DNA of 64,000 nucleotides from Litchfieldella qijiaojingensis (GCF_014651875.1 NZ_BMXS01000005.1:62001-126000), one strand, 5' to 3'; shown: positions 17,541-26,590, counted from the stretch's first letter. Numbers and translations: made by a program. The notes: a model not told the origin generated them from the letters alone.

Positions 17541-18854
17541 CTATTTGGGCACGTTCGATTCTTCGTCATCCTCGCGCAAGCGTCGCGTCTCTTCACGCGT
17601 TTCCTGCAGCAACGAGCGCAGCACGCGACCGCGGTGACGCAGCAGGTGCCACTCGGCGCCAAGGCGGCTGCGCACCCGCTCCCAGGTACTGTCATCGGCA
17701 TGGCTGAACGCGCCCCCCATGGCGATGGCGCGACGATAGACTTCCAGGCAACGCGCCGCGCAGCGGCTCTCGTCGAATGCGGCGGCCATCTCATGAGCCG
17801 CCAAACGCATGGAGCGGCGACGATCGGGATCAGCCAGTTCCTCCAGCGCCATGGCCATGGCCACGCTGTCGTCATGTATCAGCAAGCGGCCGTTTCCCCC
17901 ATCTTGCAGCACCTCGCGCACCCCCGACGCCGTCACTGCCACCACCGGCAGGCCGGCCGCCATGGCCTCGACGAGCACCATGCCCTGGGTTTCGCTATGC
18001 GATGCAAAGGCAAAGACATCCATGGCATGGTAGGCATCGATCAAGGCTTGCCCCTGCAATCGGCCGGTAAAATGGAAACGTGACTCCACGCCATACCGCT
18101 CCGCTTCACGCTGCATGCACTCACGGGCATCGCCGTCCCCGACCACCAGGAAATGCGCATCGCGGCGCCGCGCCAGCAGTTGTGCCACGGCGTCGGCGAG
18201 GAAGGGGAGATTCTTCTCCTTGGCCAGCCGACCGACATGACCGATCACATAGGCATCTTGCGGAATGCCTTCCTGATGACGTGGCAAGGTACCGTCACCC
18301 CGGGCGAAACGCCGCGTGTCGACCCCACTGGGGACCACCGTGACATTCACGTTGGCCCCACGTCTCAGCAGCAGGTCGCGAATGCTCTCGCTAGGAGCGA
18401 TCACCGCCTCGCACAGTCGAGTGTATTCGGTGGAGAGGGCCACGGCGAATCGCTGCATGCGCGGCGAATCGCCAGGCACGTAATGCGTGTAATGCTCATA
18501 GAGCGTGTGGTGGGTGAAGACCAGCGGCAAACCGTAGGTTTCCGAGGCACGCGCCGCCGTATCGCCGAGCAGGAAGGGGTGATGGGAATGAATGATATCG
18601 GGATCGAACGCCTCGATCGCCTCGAAAAGCTGGCCGGGGATCGGTACCGGTAGCGAGAAGTCACTGCCATTGAAATGCTGGACAGCCGCCACCCGAACGA
18701 CATCGTCTTCCCGTCGTGGCTGGCCACTCATCTTGGGCGCCACCACCAACACGCGATGGCCTTCGGCCTGCAAACGAGTCTTGAGCCGCTGGACGGACTC
18801 GCTGACACCACCGACGATGGGGGAATAGGTGTTGGTGAACATCAAGATATTCAC
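17541..18854 (-). CDS. Glycosyltransferase family 4 protein
   Basis: A 437-residue GT-B glycosyltransferase. The N-terminal domain begins MNILMFTNTYSPIVGGVSES with the Gly-rich loop; HSHHPFLLG and FTHHTLYEHYTHYVPG follow near residues 95-125; the C-terminal donor site has SHSETQGMVLVEAMAAGLPVV near 285 with the E-x7-E pattern typical of GT4. Close relatives transfer mannosyl or glucosyl groups to lipids or diacylglycerol. An extra basic C-terminal tail of about 70 residues is present. Its start overlaps the end of the upstream LysR gene by four bases, an unusual partner. Confidence 0.85.
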   Translation of the reverse strand: MNILMFTNTYSPIVGGVSESVQRLKTRLQAEGHRVLVVAPKMSGQPRREDDVVRVAAVQHFNGSDFSLPVPIPGQLFEAIEAFDPDIIHSHHPFLLGDTAARASETYGLPLVFTHHTLYEHYTHYVPGDSPRMQRFAVALSTEYTRLCEAVIAPSESIRDLLLRRGANVNVTVVPSGVDTRRFARGDGTLPRHQEGIPQDAYVIGHVGRLAKEKNLPFLADAVAQLLARRRDAHFLVVGDGDARECMQREAERYGVESRFHFTGRLQGQALIDAYHAMDVFAFASHSETQGMVLVEAMAAGLPVVAVTASGVREVLQDGGNGRLLIHDDSVAMAMALEELADPDRRRSMRLAAHEMAAAFDESRCAARCLEVYRRAIAMGGAFSHADDSTWERVRSRLGAEWHLLRHRGRVLRSLLQETREETRRLREDDEESNVPK

Positions 18855-19795
18855 ACCAGGGACTCCCTTAGCTGCGGGACGAGCGGCAGTGGCGGAACTC
18901 GGCCGGCCATCGCTTCCTCAAGATAGGCGATGAAAGCCCGAACGCGTACCGGCACATGGCGGCGCTGATCGTAGACGGCAAAGAAATCGGCCCTCACCCC
19001 CTGCCACTCGGGTAACAGCTCGACCAGCCGTCCGCTGGCGAGATATTCATGCACGTCCCACCAGGAACGCAACATGATACCGTGACCATCCAAGGCCAAG
19101 CGGGTAATCACCTCGCCATCGTTGCTGGCCAGGCGCCCGCCGACCTTGATCGCCCGCTCATCCCCGCCGCCGTCGCGGCGCACGAAACGCCACAACGCAT
19201 AGTCGCTGTCGTTCTCGCGCAGCACCAGGCACTGGTGGCCGGCCAGCTCGCCAGGATGCCGTGGCATGGTCCTTCCGGCGAGATAGGCGGGAGCGGCGCA
19301 CAAGATCCGGCGGTTCGTCAGAATACGCCGCGCTACCAACCGTGAATCGGGAGGCTCGCCCACCCGAACGCCGATATCGAACCCATGATCACTGAGATTT
19401 AGCGGGAAGTTGGTCAGTTCCAGCCAGGCATCCAGATGCGGGTGTCGAGCACAGAAGGACGACAGCAGTGGTGCAACATGGCGACGACCGAAACCGAAGG
19501 TGGCATTGACTCGAAGCCGGCCGGTCAACTCGGCCTGGTGATCGCCCAGTGTCTCTTCCAACTCGCCGAGCTCATCGAGGATCATGGCACCACGGGCTAG
19601 GTACAGCTCACCTTCGGCGGTCAGTGTCAGCCGGCGCGTGGTGCGACTGGCCAGTTCGACGCCCAATCGCGCCTCAAGATGCTTCAGACGTTTGCTGACC
19701 GCCGATAGCGACAGCCCCAGCTCGCGGGCCGTGGCCGTGAGGCTACCGCACTGGGCCAAGCGTTGGAAGAAAGCCAGATCGTCGAATTGGGTCAT
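18851..19795 (-). CDS. LysR-family regulator, DmlR-like
   Basis: A 314-residue LysR protein: HTH GSLTATARELGLSLSAVSKRLKHLEARLG, then an effector domain of the large DmlR/TtuA-like subgroup (NFPLNLSDHGFDIGVRVGEPPDSRLVARRI). It diverges from the tartrate/D-malate dehydrogenase gene, which is the usual pairing for DmlR. The ATG at 19795 has AGGTGGCC upstream; a GTG at 19801 is less likely. The overlap with the glycosyltransferase downstream suggests that the two share a transcript. Confidence 0.87.
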   Translation of the reverse strand: MTQFDDLAFFQRLAQCGSLTATARELGLSLSAVSKRLKHLEARLGVELASRTTRRLTLTAEGELYLARGAMILDELGELEETLGDHQAELTGRLRVNATFGFGRRHVAPLLSSFCARHPHLDAWLELTNFPLNLSDHGFDIGVRVGEPPDSRLVARRILTNRRILCAAPAYLAGRTMPRHPGELAGHQCLVLRENDSDYALWRFVRRDGGGDERAIKVGGRLASNDGEVITRLALDGHGIMLRSWWDVHEYLASGRLVELLPEWQGVRADFFAVYDQRRHVPVRVRAFIAYLEEAMAGRVPPLPLVPQLRESLV

Positions 19796-19813
19796 GGCCA
19801 CCTATTATCCACT

Positions 19814-19834
19814 TGAAAGCAAGAATAGCTTTCA
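19814..19834. promoter_or_regulatory. Inverted repeat between lysR and the dehydrogenase gene, likely LysR operator
   Basis: TGAAAGC, seven bases, GCTTTCA. It lies 19 bases upstream of the LysR ATG and 72 bases upstream of the dehydrogenase ATG, the usual place for a LysR recognition site in a divergent pair. Confidence 0.6.
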
Positions 19835-19906
19835 CTTTAGCCCGATTATCGAATCGAGAACAGAGGCTAGACTGGTGTCGATCATAACCGCCAAGGAGAC
19901 ACGACC

Positions 19907-20980
19907 ATGACACACCGCATCGCCATCATCGCCGGCGACGGCATCGGCACCGAAGTGATGCCCGAGGGACTGCGTGCCCTGGATGCCGCCGCCAAGCGTT
20001 TCGATATCGACCTGGAATACCGCCACTTCGACTTCGGCAACTGCGACTACTACCTTGAGCACGGCCAGATGCTGCCGGATGACTGGTTCGACCAGCTCAA
20101 GGACTTCGATGCCATCTTCTATGGTGCAGTGGGTTGGCCGGAGAAGGTACCGGATCACATTTCCCTGTGGGGTTCGCTGCTGCAATTCCGCCGCCAGTTC
20201 GATCAGTACATCAACCTGCGCCCCTGCAAGCTGCTGCCGGGCATCAAGAGCCCGCTGGCCGACCGTCAGCCCGGCGACATCGACTTCTACGTGGTACGCG
20301 AGAACACCGAGGGTGAATACTCGAGCATCGGCGGCAGGATGTTCGAGGGTTCCGAGCGCGAGGTAGTGATCCAGGAAACCGTGATGACACGCACCGGCAT
20401 CGACCGCGTGCTGAAATACGCCTTTGACCTGGCCCAGAGCCGCCCGCGCAAGAAGCTGACCTCGGCCACCAAGTCCAACGGCATCTCCATCACCATGCCG
20501 TATTGGGACGAACGGGTGAAGGAGATGGCCAAGCGCTACCCGGAGATCGACGTCGACCAGTTCCACATCGACATCCTCACCGCCAACTTCGTGATGCATC
20601 CAGACTGGTTCGACGTAGTGGTGGCCAGCAACCTGTTCGGCGACATCCTCTCCGACCTGGGTCCAGCCTGTACCGGCACCATCGGTGTGGCACCGTCCGC
20701 CAATATCAATCCGGACGGCACCTTCCCCAGCCTGTTCGAACCGGTCCATGGCAGCGCCCCGGACATTGCCGGCAAAGGGATCGCCAACCCCATCGGCCAG
20801 ATCTGGTCGGGCGCGATGATGCTCGAGCACCTGGGCTACCAGGAAGCCGGCAAGGCCATCGTCGACGCTTTCGAAGCCGTACTGGCGGAGGGCGACGCCA
20901 AGATCTTGACCCCGGACATCCGTGGCCAGGGCACCACCGAAAGCCTGGGCAAAGCGATCGCCGAGCGGGTTGCCGGCTGA
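19907..20980 (+). CDS. dmlA: Tartrate dehydrogenase / D-malate dehydrogenase (decarboxylating)
   Basis: A 357-residue NAD- and Mn/Mg-dependent beta-decarboxylating dehydrogenase of the isopropylmalate dehydrogenase family. Visible: the N-terminal IAIIAGDGIGTEVMPEGLRAL, substrate Arg-containing LRPCKLLPG near residue 103, YVVRENTEGEYSS near 128, the metal-binding Asp residues in SNLFGDILSDLGP near 246, and HGSAPDIAGKGIANP near 281. The GSAPDIAGK NAD loop and the short N-terminus fit DmlA/TtuC better than LeuB. The product is likely oxaloacetate or pyruvate from tartrate or D-malate. AAGGAGACACGACC precedes the ATG. Confidence 0.9.
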   Translation: MTHRIAIIAGDGIGTEVMPEGLRALDAAAKRFDIDLEYRHFDFGNCDYYLEHGQMLPDDWFDQLKDFDAIFYGAVGWPEKVPDHISLWGSLLQFRRQFDQYINLRPCKLLPGIKSPLADRQPGDIDFYVVRENTEGEYSSIGGRMFEGSEREVVIQETVMTRTGIDRVLKYAFDLAQSRPRKKLTSATKSNGISITMPYWDERVKEMAKRYPEIDVDQFHIDILTANFVMHPDWFDVVVASNLFGDILSDLGPACTGTIGVAPSANINPDGTFPSLFEPVHGSAPDIAGKGIANPIGQIWSGAMMLEHLGYQEAGKAIVDAFEAVLAEGDAKILTPDIRGQGTTESLGKAIAERVAG

Positions 20981-21001
20981 TCATTCACACCTTCGGGATA
21001 C

Positions 21002-21038
21002 GACAACGCCCTGCCTGCTAACCAGGCGGGGCGTTGTC
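21002..21038 (+). terminator. Long hairpin after dmlA
   Basis: Arms of 16 bases (GACAACGCCCTGCCTG and CAGGCGGGGCGTTGTC, one G-T pair) around a CTAAC loop, followed by ATTGTCT. It begins 21 bases after the dmlA stop and also separates the wrbA remnant. Confidence 0.8.
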
Positions 21039-21058
21039 ATTGTCTCAAGGCGAAGCGT

Positions 21059-21163
21059 TCAGTCCTTGAGGCGGGCAGCGATAGCCGCCACGTGCTCGCC
21101 CTGGAACCGCGCCAGGGCAAGCTCGGTCTCGCTGGGCTGGCGCGAGCCGTCGCCACCGGCTAC
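21059..21163 (-). pseudogene. 3' remnant of a wrbA-like NAD(P)H:quinone oxidoreductase gene
   Basis: On the minus strand a frame ending in TGA at 21059-21061 encodes about 34 residues with the typical WrbA C-terminus: [15 protein letters not shown] followed by [17 protein letters not shown]. Upstream of about 21163 the frame continues but loses all likeness to WrbA, and the flavodoxin core is absent, so this is the tail of a deleted gene. The remaining bases up to 21351 show no recognisable gene on either strand. Confidence 0.7.
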
Positions 21164-21351
21164 CGGTACGGGATCAAGATAGCCGGGGCTCGCAACGGGA
21201 ACACCATCGGCAATGGATTCTCGCTTCGGTTTTCATCATCGCACCCTGCATTTTCATCAGCTCGACGTGCTCACTTGTGGTCGAGGAACGTGACCGTGGA
21301 AGGTAAGGGTCACGTAACAACAACCCAGCAGGCAGGCACAGGCTCTAAAGC

Positions 21352-22164
21352 ATGGATATCAATACCTTCTTCTCGCGGCTGTGGGACGATTACACCGTCA
21401 TGACGCCTCAGGCGAGCCGCATTCACGACGCTTTCGTCGACGAGGGCGAAACCATCGTCAACGACCACGTTGCCTTTCGCACCTTCGACCGCGGCCCCAT
21501 TACCCTGGCCGCACTGGAACCCCACCTGTTGGCCTTGGGTTATACTCGTTTCGAACCCTATGAGTTCAAGGCCAAGAAGCTGCGCGCCTATGGCTACCTG
21601 CCACCCTCCGATGACCTACCGCGAGTGTTCCTCTCCGAACTCAAGTGCGACGAACTCTCGCCAGAAGCACAAGCCATCGTCGACGGCCTGATCGCCCAAA
21701 TCGAGCCCGCGCGAGTGGCAAGCCCTGAAGTCATGTGGGCTGGCCGGCTGTGGCAGGCGCCGAGCTTCGAGGACTACCAGACCTTGATGGCCGAGAGCGA
21801 GTACGCCGCCTGGCTGGCGATCATCGGCTTACGTGCCAACCATTTCACCATCAGCGTCAACCACTTCCAGCGCTACGACAGCGTGGAGAAGGTGCTGGCC
21901 AAGGTCGAATCCCTGGGTCTCGGCATCAGCGACTCCGGTGGCCGTATCAAGGGCTCGCCCGAGGTCTTGCTGGAGCAAGGCTCGACCCTGGCCGACCGCC
22001 AGGCCTTCACCTTCGCGGGTGGCCAGGTCGAGGAGATCCCGACTTGTTATTACGAATTCGCCAAGCGTTACCCCGACGCCGAAGGCAAGCTCTATCAGGG
22101 CTTCGTCGCCGCCAGCGCCGACAAGATCTTCGAGTCGACCGATATCAAGCGGTATGGAACCTGA
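21352..22164 (+). CDS. DUF1338 (2-oxoadipate dioxygenase/decarboxylase-like) protein
   Basis: A 270-residue cytoplasmic protein with the metal-site pattern of the DUF1338/YdcJ family: a first His in NDHVAFRTFDRG near residue 38, ANHFTISVNHF near 165 and the Glu-containing YYEFAKRY near 235. HglS, a longer homologue from Pseudomonas putida, converts 2-oxoadipate to D-2-hydroxyglutarate in lysine breakdown; this is a short single-domain member whose substrate is not established. Its stop lies inside the start region of astE, so the two are coupled. Confidence 0.78.
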   Translation: MDINTFFSRLWDDYTVMTPQASRIHDAFVDEGETIVNDHVAFRTFDRGPITLAALEPHLLALGYTRFEPYEFKAKKLRAYGYLPPSDDLPRVFLSELKCDELSPEAQAIVDGLIAQIEPARVASPEVMWAGRLWQAPSFEDYQTLMAESEYAAWLAIIGLRANHFTISVNHFQRYDSVEKVLAKVESLGLGISDSGGRIKGSPEVLLEQGSTLADRQAFTFAGGQVEEIPTCYYEFAKRYPDAEGKLYQGFVAASADKIFESTDIKRYGT

Positions 22165-23164
22165 CATGCTGGGTAAGTGGCTCGATCTAACCCTTGAGGA
22201 AGTGCCACCGAGGCCACTGTCCCACTCCCGGGAAGGACGCCTGCCTTTCGGACGCTACACACTCCATGGGCCTGGGCTTCTCGAGCTAACGCCGGCCATT
22301 GCACGGCCCGAGGCCCGAGCTTGCGTGCTTTCGGCCGGCATACACGGCAACGAGACAGCTCCCATCGAGCTATTGGGCGAACTACTCTCACGCCTGGAAG
22401 CCGGCCTGATTCGCTTGGGCGCCCCGGTATTGTTCGTGCTTGGCAACATCCCCGCGATCCGCTCGGGGCAACGTTTCATCACCACCAACCTCAACCGGCT
22501 GTTCGATCGCCAGCAGAACGAGCGTGGCGACGAGCCGCAACGCGCCCGGGAACTGATGGCCGCGGTGGACGCCTTCTATGCCCGACACGCCGAGCGGGCA
22601 GCGCTGCACTATGACTTGCATACGGCGATTCGCGACAGCCGCTACCCGCGCTTCGCCGTCGAGCCCTTCGCCGCCACCCCCATCGATGCCGAGCAGTGGC
22701 GCTGGCTGGCAGCGGCGGATATCCAGGCGGTGCTCCATCAGCACCGACATAGCTGGACCTTCTCGCATTACTCCAAGCACTATCACGTAGCCCAGGCCTT
22801 CACCCTGGAGCTGGGCAAGGTGGCAGCGTTCGGCGAGAATGACTTGGGGGCACTGCGCCCCATGCGCGCCTTGCTCGAGGCCTTGCTCGAAGGACGTGAG
22901 CCAAGCGGCACCGAACCCGAGCGCATGAGGTTCTTCCGTGTCGAACATGAGTTGATGCGTGAAGCAGAGGACTTCACCTTGTGCTTCGCCGACGATACTC
23001 CGAACTTCACGGAATTCGCCCCCGGTACGCGCCTGGCAAGCGATGCCGTGGCGGGAAACTTCGTGGTCGGTGATCGGCCATTGGCGGTAGTCTTTCCCAA
23101 TGCCCAGGTGGAGTTGGGTGCGCGCGCCGCGCTGCTGGTTGCCCCGTCACCGCCCCCGACATGA
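22154..23164 (+). CDS. astE: Succinylglutamate desuccinylase
   Basis: A 336-residue zinc carboxypeptidase-like enzyme (AstE/aspartoacylase family), the last step of the arginine succinyltransferase pathway: succinylglutamate to glutamate and succinate. Zinc ligands are visible in SAGIHGNETAP near residue 62 and DLHTAIRDS near 155; the catalytic Glu is in FTLELGKVAAFG near 220. The ATG at 22154 overlaps the DUF1338 stop; a second ATG at 22166 with GGAA upstream is equally possible. The rest of the ast pathway is not in the window, but an arginine/ornithine-type importer follows. Confidence 0.88.
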   Translation: MEPDMLGKWLDLTLEEVPPRPLSHSREGRLPFGRYTLHGPGLLELTPAIARPEARACVLSAGIHGNETAPIELLGELLSRLEAGLIRLGAPVLFVLGNIPAIRSGQRFITTNLNRLFDRQQNERGDEPQRARELMAAVDAFYARHAERAALHYDLHTAIRDSRYPRFAVEPFAATPIDAEQWRWLAAADIQAVLHQHRHSWTFSHYSKHYHVAQAFTLELGKVAAFGENDLGALRPMRALLEALLEGREPSGTEPERMRFFRVEHELMREAEDFTLCFADDTPNFTEFAPGTRLASDAVAGNFVVGDRPLAVVFPNAQVELGARAALLVAPSPPPT

Positions 23165-23410
23165 CACCCTACAGCCCTTTTCGCTGCCGAATCCCTTTAA
23201 CGAAGTCTATTCATCTAGCATAACACAAGTTGCAGGTATTCCCCATGATTCAACCTCACTGCAAATCAGACAAAAGTCGTAATAACATATCGACATCGGG
23301 CTCTGCCCAGAGGCGTCTGGCCTGCTAGAATCGCCCCCTTTTCGCGCCAGCCACGATCCTACATACCGCACGCCGCGACGCTGGCGGTGAACCAAGCTCT
23401 GGAGTCCGAT
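23165..23410. other. Intergenic region upstream of the amino-acid importer operon
   Basis: Unusually AT-rich compared with the genes around it in its first half (about 23200-23300). A TAGAAT at 23326-23331 could be a -10 element. An ArgR site would be expected for this operon, but nothing here matches a consensus well enough to call. Confidence 0.35.
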
Positions 23411-24181
23411 ATGGCCGCTACTCCCATCCCACTGGAAGTGCGCAACATCAAGAAGCGCTTCGGCAATACCGAGGTCCTCAAGGGCCTTTCCCTACAGGCC
23501 CACAAGGGCGACGTGATCACTCTGATCGGCGCCTCCGGGTCCGGCAAGAGTACGTTCCTGCGCTGCATGAATCTGCTCGAACAGCCCAATGAAGGCGACC
23601 TGATCGTTCATGGCGAGGAAATTCGTTTCAAGGAGACGCGGCACGGCCGCGAGCCCGCCGACTGGAAGCAGGTGGTACGCATGCGTGCCAAACTGTCGAT
23701 GGTGTTCCAGAGCTTTAACCTGTGGTCCCACATGACCCTGCTCGAGAACGTGATCGAGGCTCCGGTCCATGTGCTGGGCAAGCCAAAGAAGGAAGCTGTC
23801 GAACAGGCACACGCCCTGCTCGAACGGGTCGGCCTGTCCGAGCGTGCGGACTACTATCCGGCGCAGATGTCCGGCGGTCAGCAACAGCGCGGTGCCATCG
23901 CCCGCGCGCTGGCCATGGATCCCGAAGTGATGTTGTTCGACGAGCCCACCTCGGCGCTCGACCCGGAACTGGTCGGTGACGTCCTCAAGGTCATGCGCGA
24001 CCTGGCCGACGAAGGACGCACCATGATCGTGGTAACCCACGAAATGTCTTTCGCACGGGACGTGTCCACCCAGGTCATCTACCTGCATCAGGGCCTGGTG
24101 GAAGAAGCTGGACCGCCTGCCGAAGTCCTCGGCAACCCGAAGTCGGAGCGCCTCAAGCAGTTCCTGGCGCCTAAGCACTGA
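23411..24181 (+). CDS. aotP: Amino-acid ABC transporter ATPase (HisP/AotP type)
   Basis: A 256-residue ATPase of the polar amino-acid family: Walker A GASGSGKST near residue 39, Q loop FQSFNLWSHMT, signature MSGGQQQRGAIARA near 155 (Gly where most relatives have Val), Walker B MLFDEPTSALDPE near 180 and switch His VTHEMSFARD near 212. GGAG is placed correctly for the ATG at 23411, so the longer GTG-started version is rejected. It heads an ATPase-permease-permease-binding protein operon whose best-known relatives carry arginine and ornithine, or histidine. Confidence 0.88.
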   Translation: MAATPIPLEVRNIKKRFGNTEVLKGLSLQAHKGDVITLIGASGSGKSTFLRCMNLLEQPNEGDLIVHGEEIRFKETRHGREPADWKQVVRMRAKLSMVFQSFNLWSHMTLLENVIEAPVHVLGKPKKEAVEQAHALLERVGLSERADYYPAQMSGGQQQRGAIARALAMDPEVMLFDEPTSALDPELVGDVLKVMRDLADEGRTMIVVTHEMSFARDVSTQVIYLHQGLVEEAGPPAEVLGNPKSERLKQFLAPKH

Positions 24182-24203
24182 CGGGCCCCGGAAGGAGAGA
24201 AAC

Positions 24204-24908
24204 ATGATCGATCTGCATGGTTACGGCCCACGACTGTTCGAAGGTGCCCTCGTCACCATCGAGTTGGCGATCCTGTCGCTGATCCTGGCCGTTGTGCTCG
24301 GCCTACTCACCGCCAGTGCCAAGATGTCGCGTAGCTGGCCGTTACATCGCCTGGGCACGCTCTATACCACCATCATCCGCGGTGTGCCGGACCTGGTTCT
24401 GATGATGCTGCTGTTCTTCGGTGGCCAGATCGGCATCAACATGTTCACCGACATGCTCTACGACCGCTACGACATCGACATCTTCATCAATGTCAACGAG
24501 TTCGTCGCTGGCGTCATCACCATCGGCCTGATCTTCGGTGCCTACATGGGCGAAACCTTCCGCGGCGCCTTCCTGGCGGTCGACAGTGGCCAGATCGAGG
24601 CCGGCCGCGCCTATGGCATGAGCCAATGGCTGGTGTTTCGGCGTATCCGCTTCCCGCTAATGATGCGGCATGCCCTGCCGGGGTTGTCCAACAACTGGAT
24701 GGTGCTGCTCAAGACCACCGCCCTGGTCTCGGTGATCGGGCTGTCGGACATGGTGCGTGTCGCCTCCGAAGCCTCCAAGGCCACCCGTGAGCCATTCACC
24801 TTCATGATCATCGTAGCGGCGATCTACCTGCTGATCGCTACCTTCTCCGAGTGGGGTTTCGCCCACTTGCAGAAACGCTATAACGTCGGTTTCGGGGAGT
24901 CGCACTGA
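24204..24908 (+). CDS. aotQ: Amino-acid ABC transporter permease (HisQ/AotQ type)
   Basis: A 234-residue inner-membrane permease with about five helices and the family loop GQIEAGRAYGMSQWLVFRRI near residue 130. The ribosome site GGAAGGAGAGAAAC precedes the ATG. The final A of its stop is the first base of the next permease start (TGATG), so translation is coupled. It would pair with the HisM-type permease to form the channel. Confidence 0.88.
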   Translation: MIDLHGYGPRLFEGALVTIELAILSLILAVVLGLLTASAKMSRSWPLHRLGTLYTTIIRGVPDLVLMMLLFFGGQIGINMFTDMLYDRYDIDIFINVNEFVAGVITIGLIFGAYMGETFRGAFLAVDSGQIEAGRAYGMSQWLVFRRIRFPLMMRHALPGLSNNWMVLLKTTALVSVIGLSDMVRVASEASKATREPFTFMIIVAAIYLLIATFSEWGFAHLQKRYNVGFGESH

Positions 24909-25639
24909 TGGAAGCACTCATCGCAAACATCACCGAGCTACTGGCCGAGAACACCATCTTCAACGCTCAGACGCTCGGCTATTACGGCGAGGGGCTGGTC
25001 ACCACCGTGCAGTTGGTGTTCCTGTCGCTGATCATCGGCCTGGTATTGGCGATCCCCTTGGCGATCGGCCGCGGGTCGAAGCGTAAGTGGATCAAGATGC
25101 CGATTTTCTTCTACACCTACGTGTTCCGCGGCACCCCACTGCTGGTCCAGCTCTACTTGATCTACTATGGCGTGGTGTTCGTCGAGGGCATTCAGGACAC
25201 CTGGTTGTGGCTGATCCTCGAACGGCCCTTCTACCCGGCGTTGATCGCCTTCACCCTGAATACCGCAGCGTATACCACCGAGATCTTCCACGGTGCGATC
25301 AAGGCCACCTCGCGCGGAGAGATCGAAGCGGCCAGGGCCTATGGCATGTCGTACTCGCTGATGATGCGGCGGATCATCCTGCCCAGCGCCTTCCGCCGGG
25401 CGCTGCCAGCCTACGGCAACGAGGTGATCTTCATGCTACATGCCAGCGCCATCGCCAGTGTGGTGACCATCATGGATCTGACAGGGGCAGCTCGCTTCGT
25501 CTATGCACGCTTCTATGCGCCGTTCGAGGCATTCCTGTTCGTTGCCGCGATCTATCTGTGCCTGACGTTCGCCATCCTGTACTTGTTCCGCTATCTGGAG
25601 AAACGAATGCTGGCCCATCTCAAGCCGGCAAGCCAATGA
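24908..25639 (+). CDS. aotM: Amino-acid ABC transporter permease (HisM/AotM type)
   Basis: A 243-residue permease, with FRGTPLLVQLYLIYYG near residue 72 and the EAA-like loop GEIEAARAYGMSYSLMMRRIILP near 140, both typical of the histidine/arginine/ornithine subgroup. It overlaps the upstream permease gene by one base and is 102 bases before the binding protein gene. Confidence 0.88.
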   Translation: MEALIANITELLAENTIFNAQTLGYYGEGLVTTVQLVFLSLIIGLVLAIPLAIGRGSKRKWIKMPIFFYTYVFRGTPLLVQLYLIYYGVVFVEGIQDTWLWLILERPFYPALIAFTLNTAAYTTEIFHGAIKATSRGEIEAARAYGMSYSLMMRRIILPSAFRRALPAYGNEVIFMLHASAIASVVTIMDLTGAARFVYARFYAPFEAFLFVAAIYLCLTFAILYLFRYLEKRMLAHLKPASQ

Positions 25640-25741
25640 CGGCAAGCGTCAAACGAGCGTTGGAAAGGGCTCATTGCAGGTGCGATAATGTGTCGCTGAA
25701 CCCTTTACCGGCGCATTCTTACAACAAATAGGAGCAGGACC

Positions 25742-26515
25742 ATGAAAAGACTTCTCGGCGTGACCCTACTCGGTGCCATCCTCGTGGCTGGCGCCGCCGA
25801 GGCACGTGAATACGACAAGGTACGCTTTGGTGTCGACGTTCCCTACGAACCGATGGAGTACCGCACCCCGGATGGCGAGCTGACCGGTTTCGACATCGAG
25901 CTCGGAAACGCATTGTGCGCAGAGATGGAAATCGAGTGTGAATGGATCGTGCAGGGCTGGGACGGCATCATTCCCGGCCTGCTGTCGCGCAAGTACGACG
26001 CGATCATGTCGTCGATGACCATCAACGACGAGCGTCGCGAACAGGTACTGTTCTCGGATCCGTACATCACGCCGCCGTCCGCCTGGTTCGCACCGGCCGA
26101 CAGCAATATCGAAACGCCCAATGCAGAAGCCCTGGAAGGCAAGACCATCGGCGTGCAGCGTGGCACCCTGCAGGACAACTATGTCACCGATAACTTCGGC
26201 GACGTGGCCCGCGTGAGTCGCTATGCCACTGCCGACGACATGGTGCTGGACATGGATGCCGGGCGCCTGGACATCGTGTTCCTCGATTTCCCGATCGGCA
26301 AGGCCACCCTCCTCGACAGCGAAGCGGGTAACTACCAGGTGGTCGGCGAGATGATCACCGAGCCCAAGAAGTACTTCGGCGACGGCTTCGGCATCGCCTT
26401 CCGCCAGCGTGACGAGGAACTGGCCGCCAAGTTCAACGAGGCACTGGCCACCCTCAAGGAAAATGGCACCTACAACGAGATCTACAACCGCTACTTCGGC
26501 AACAATAACCAGTAA
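25742..26515 (+). CDS. aotJ: Arginine/ornithine (or lysine/histidine) periplasmic binding protein
   Basis: A 257-residue family 3 binding protein with signal peptide MKRLLGVTLLGAILVAGAAEA. The ligand pocket motifs of the LAO/AotJ group are present: VPYEPMEYRTPDGELTGFDIEL near residue 35, DGIIPGLLSRKYDAIMSSM near 80 and the Asp-containing RLDIVFLDFPIG near 178. A cationic amino acid is therefore likely. The neighbouring astE, which works in arginine catabolism, agrees with this. GGAGCAGGACC precedes the ATG. Confidence 0.88.
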   Translation: MKRLLGVTLLGAILVAGAAEAREYDKVRFGVDVPYEPMEYRTPDGELTGFDIELGNALCAEMEIECEWIVQGWDGIIPGLLSRKYDAIMSSMTINDERREQVLFSDPYITPPSAWFAPADSNIETPNAEALEGKTIGVQRGTLQDNYVTDNFGDVARVSRYATADDMVLDMDAGRLDIVFLDFPIGKATLLDSEAGNYQVVGEMITEPKKYFGDGFGIAFRQRDEELAAKFNEALATLKENGTYNEIYNRYFGNNNQ

Positions 26516-26523
26516 TCGTCTCC

Positions 26524-26548
26524 GCTCCCCCGGCATTGCCGGGGGAGC
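26524..26548 (+). terminator. Terminator hairpin of the amino-acid importer operon
   Basis: Perfect 11-base arms GCTCCCCCGGC and GCCGGGGGAGC with an ATT loop, nine bases after the aotJ stop. Confidence 0.78.
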
Positions 26549-26590
26549 CATGACCTCCTTCTCGTCGCACCATTCTCTCTCACTCGAACT

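Noticed and set aside
23240-23310. Possible ArgR box upstream of the amino-acid importer
   Set aside because: Only loose matches to either the enteric or the pseudomonad consensus were seen; not better than chance for an AT-rich stretch.
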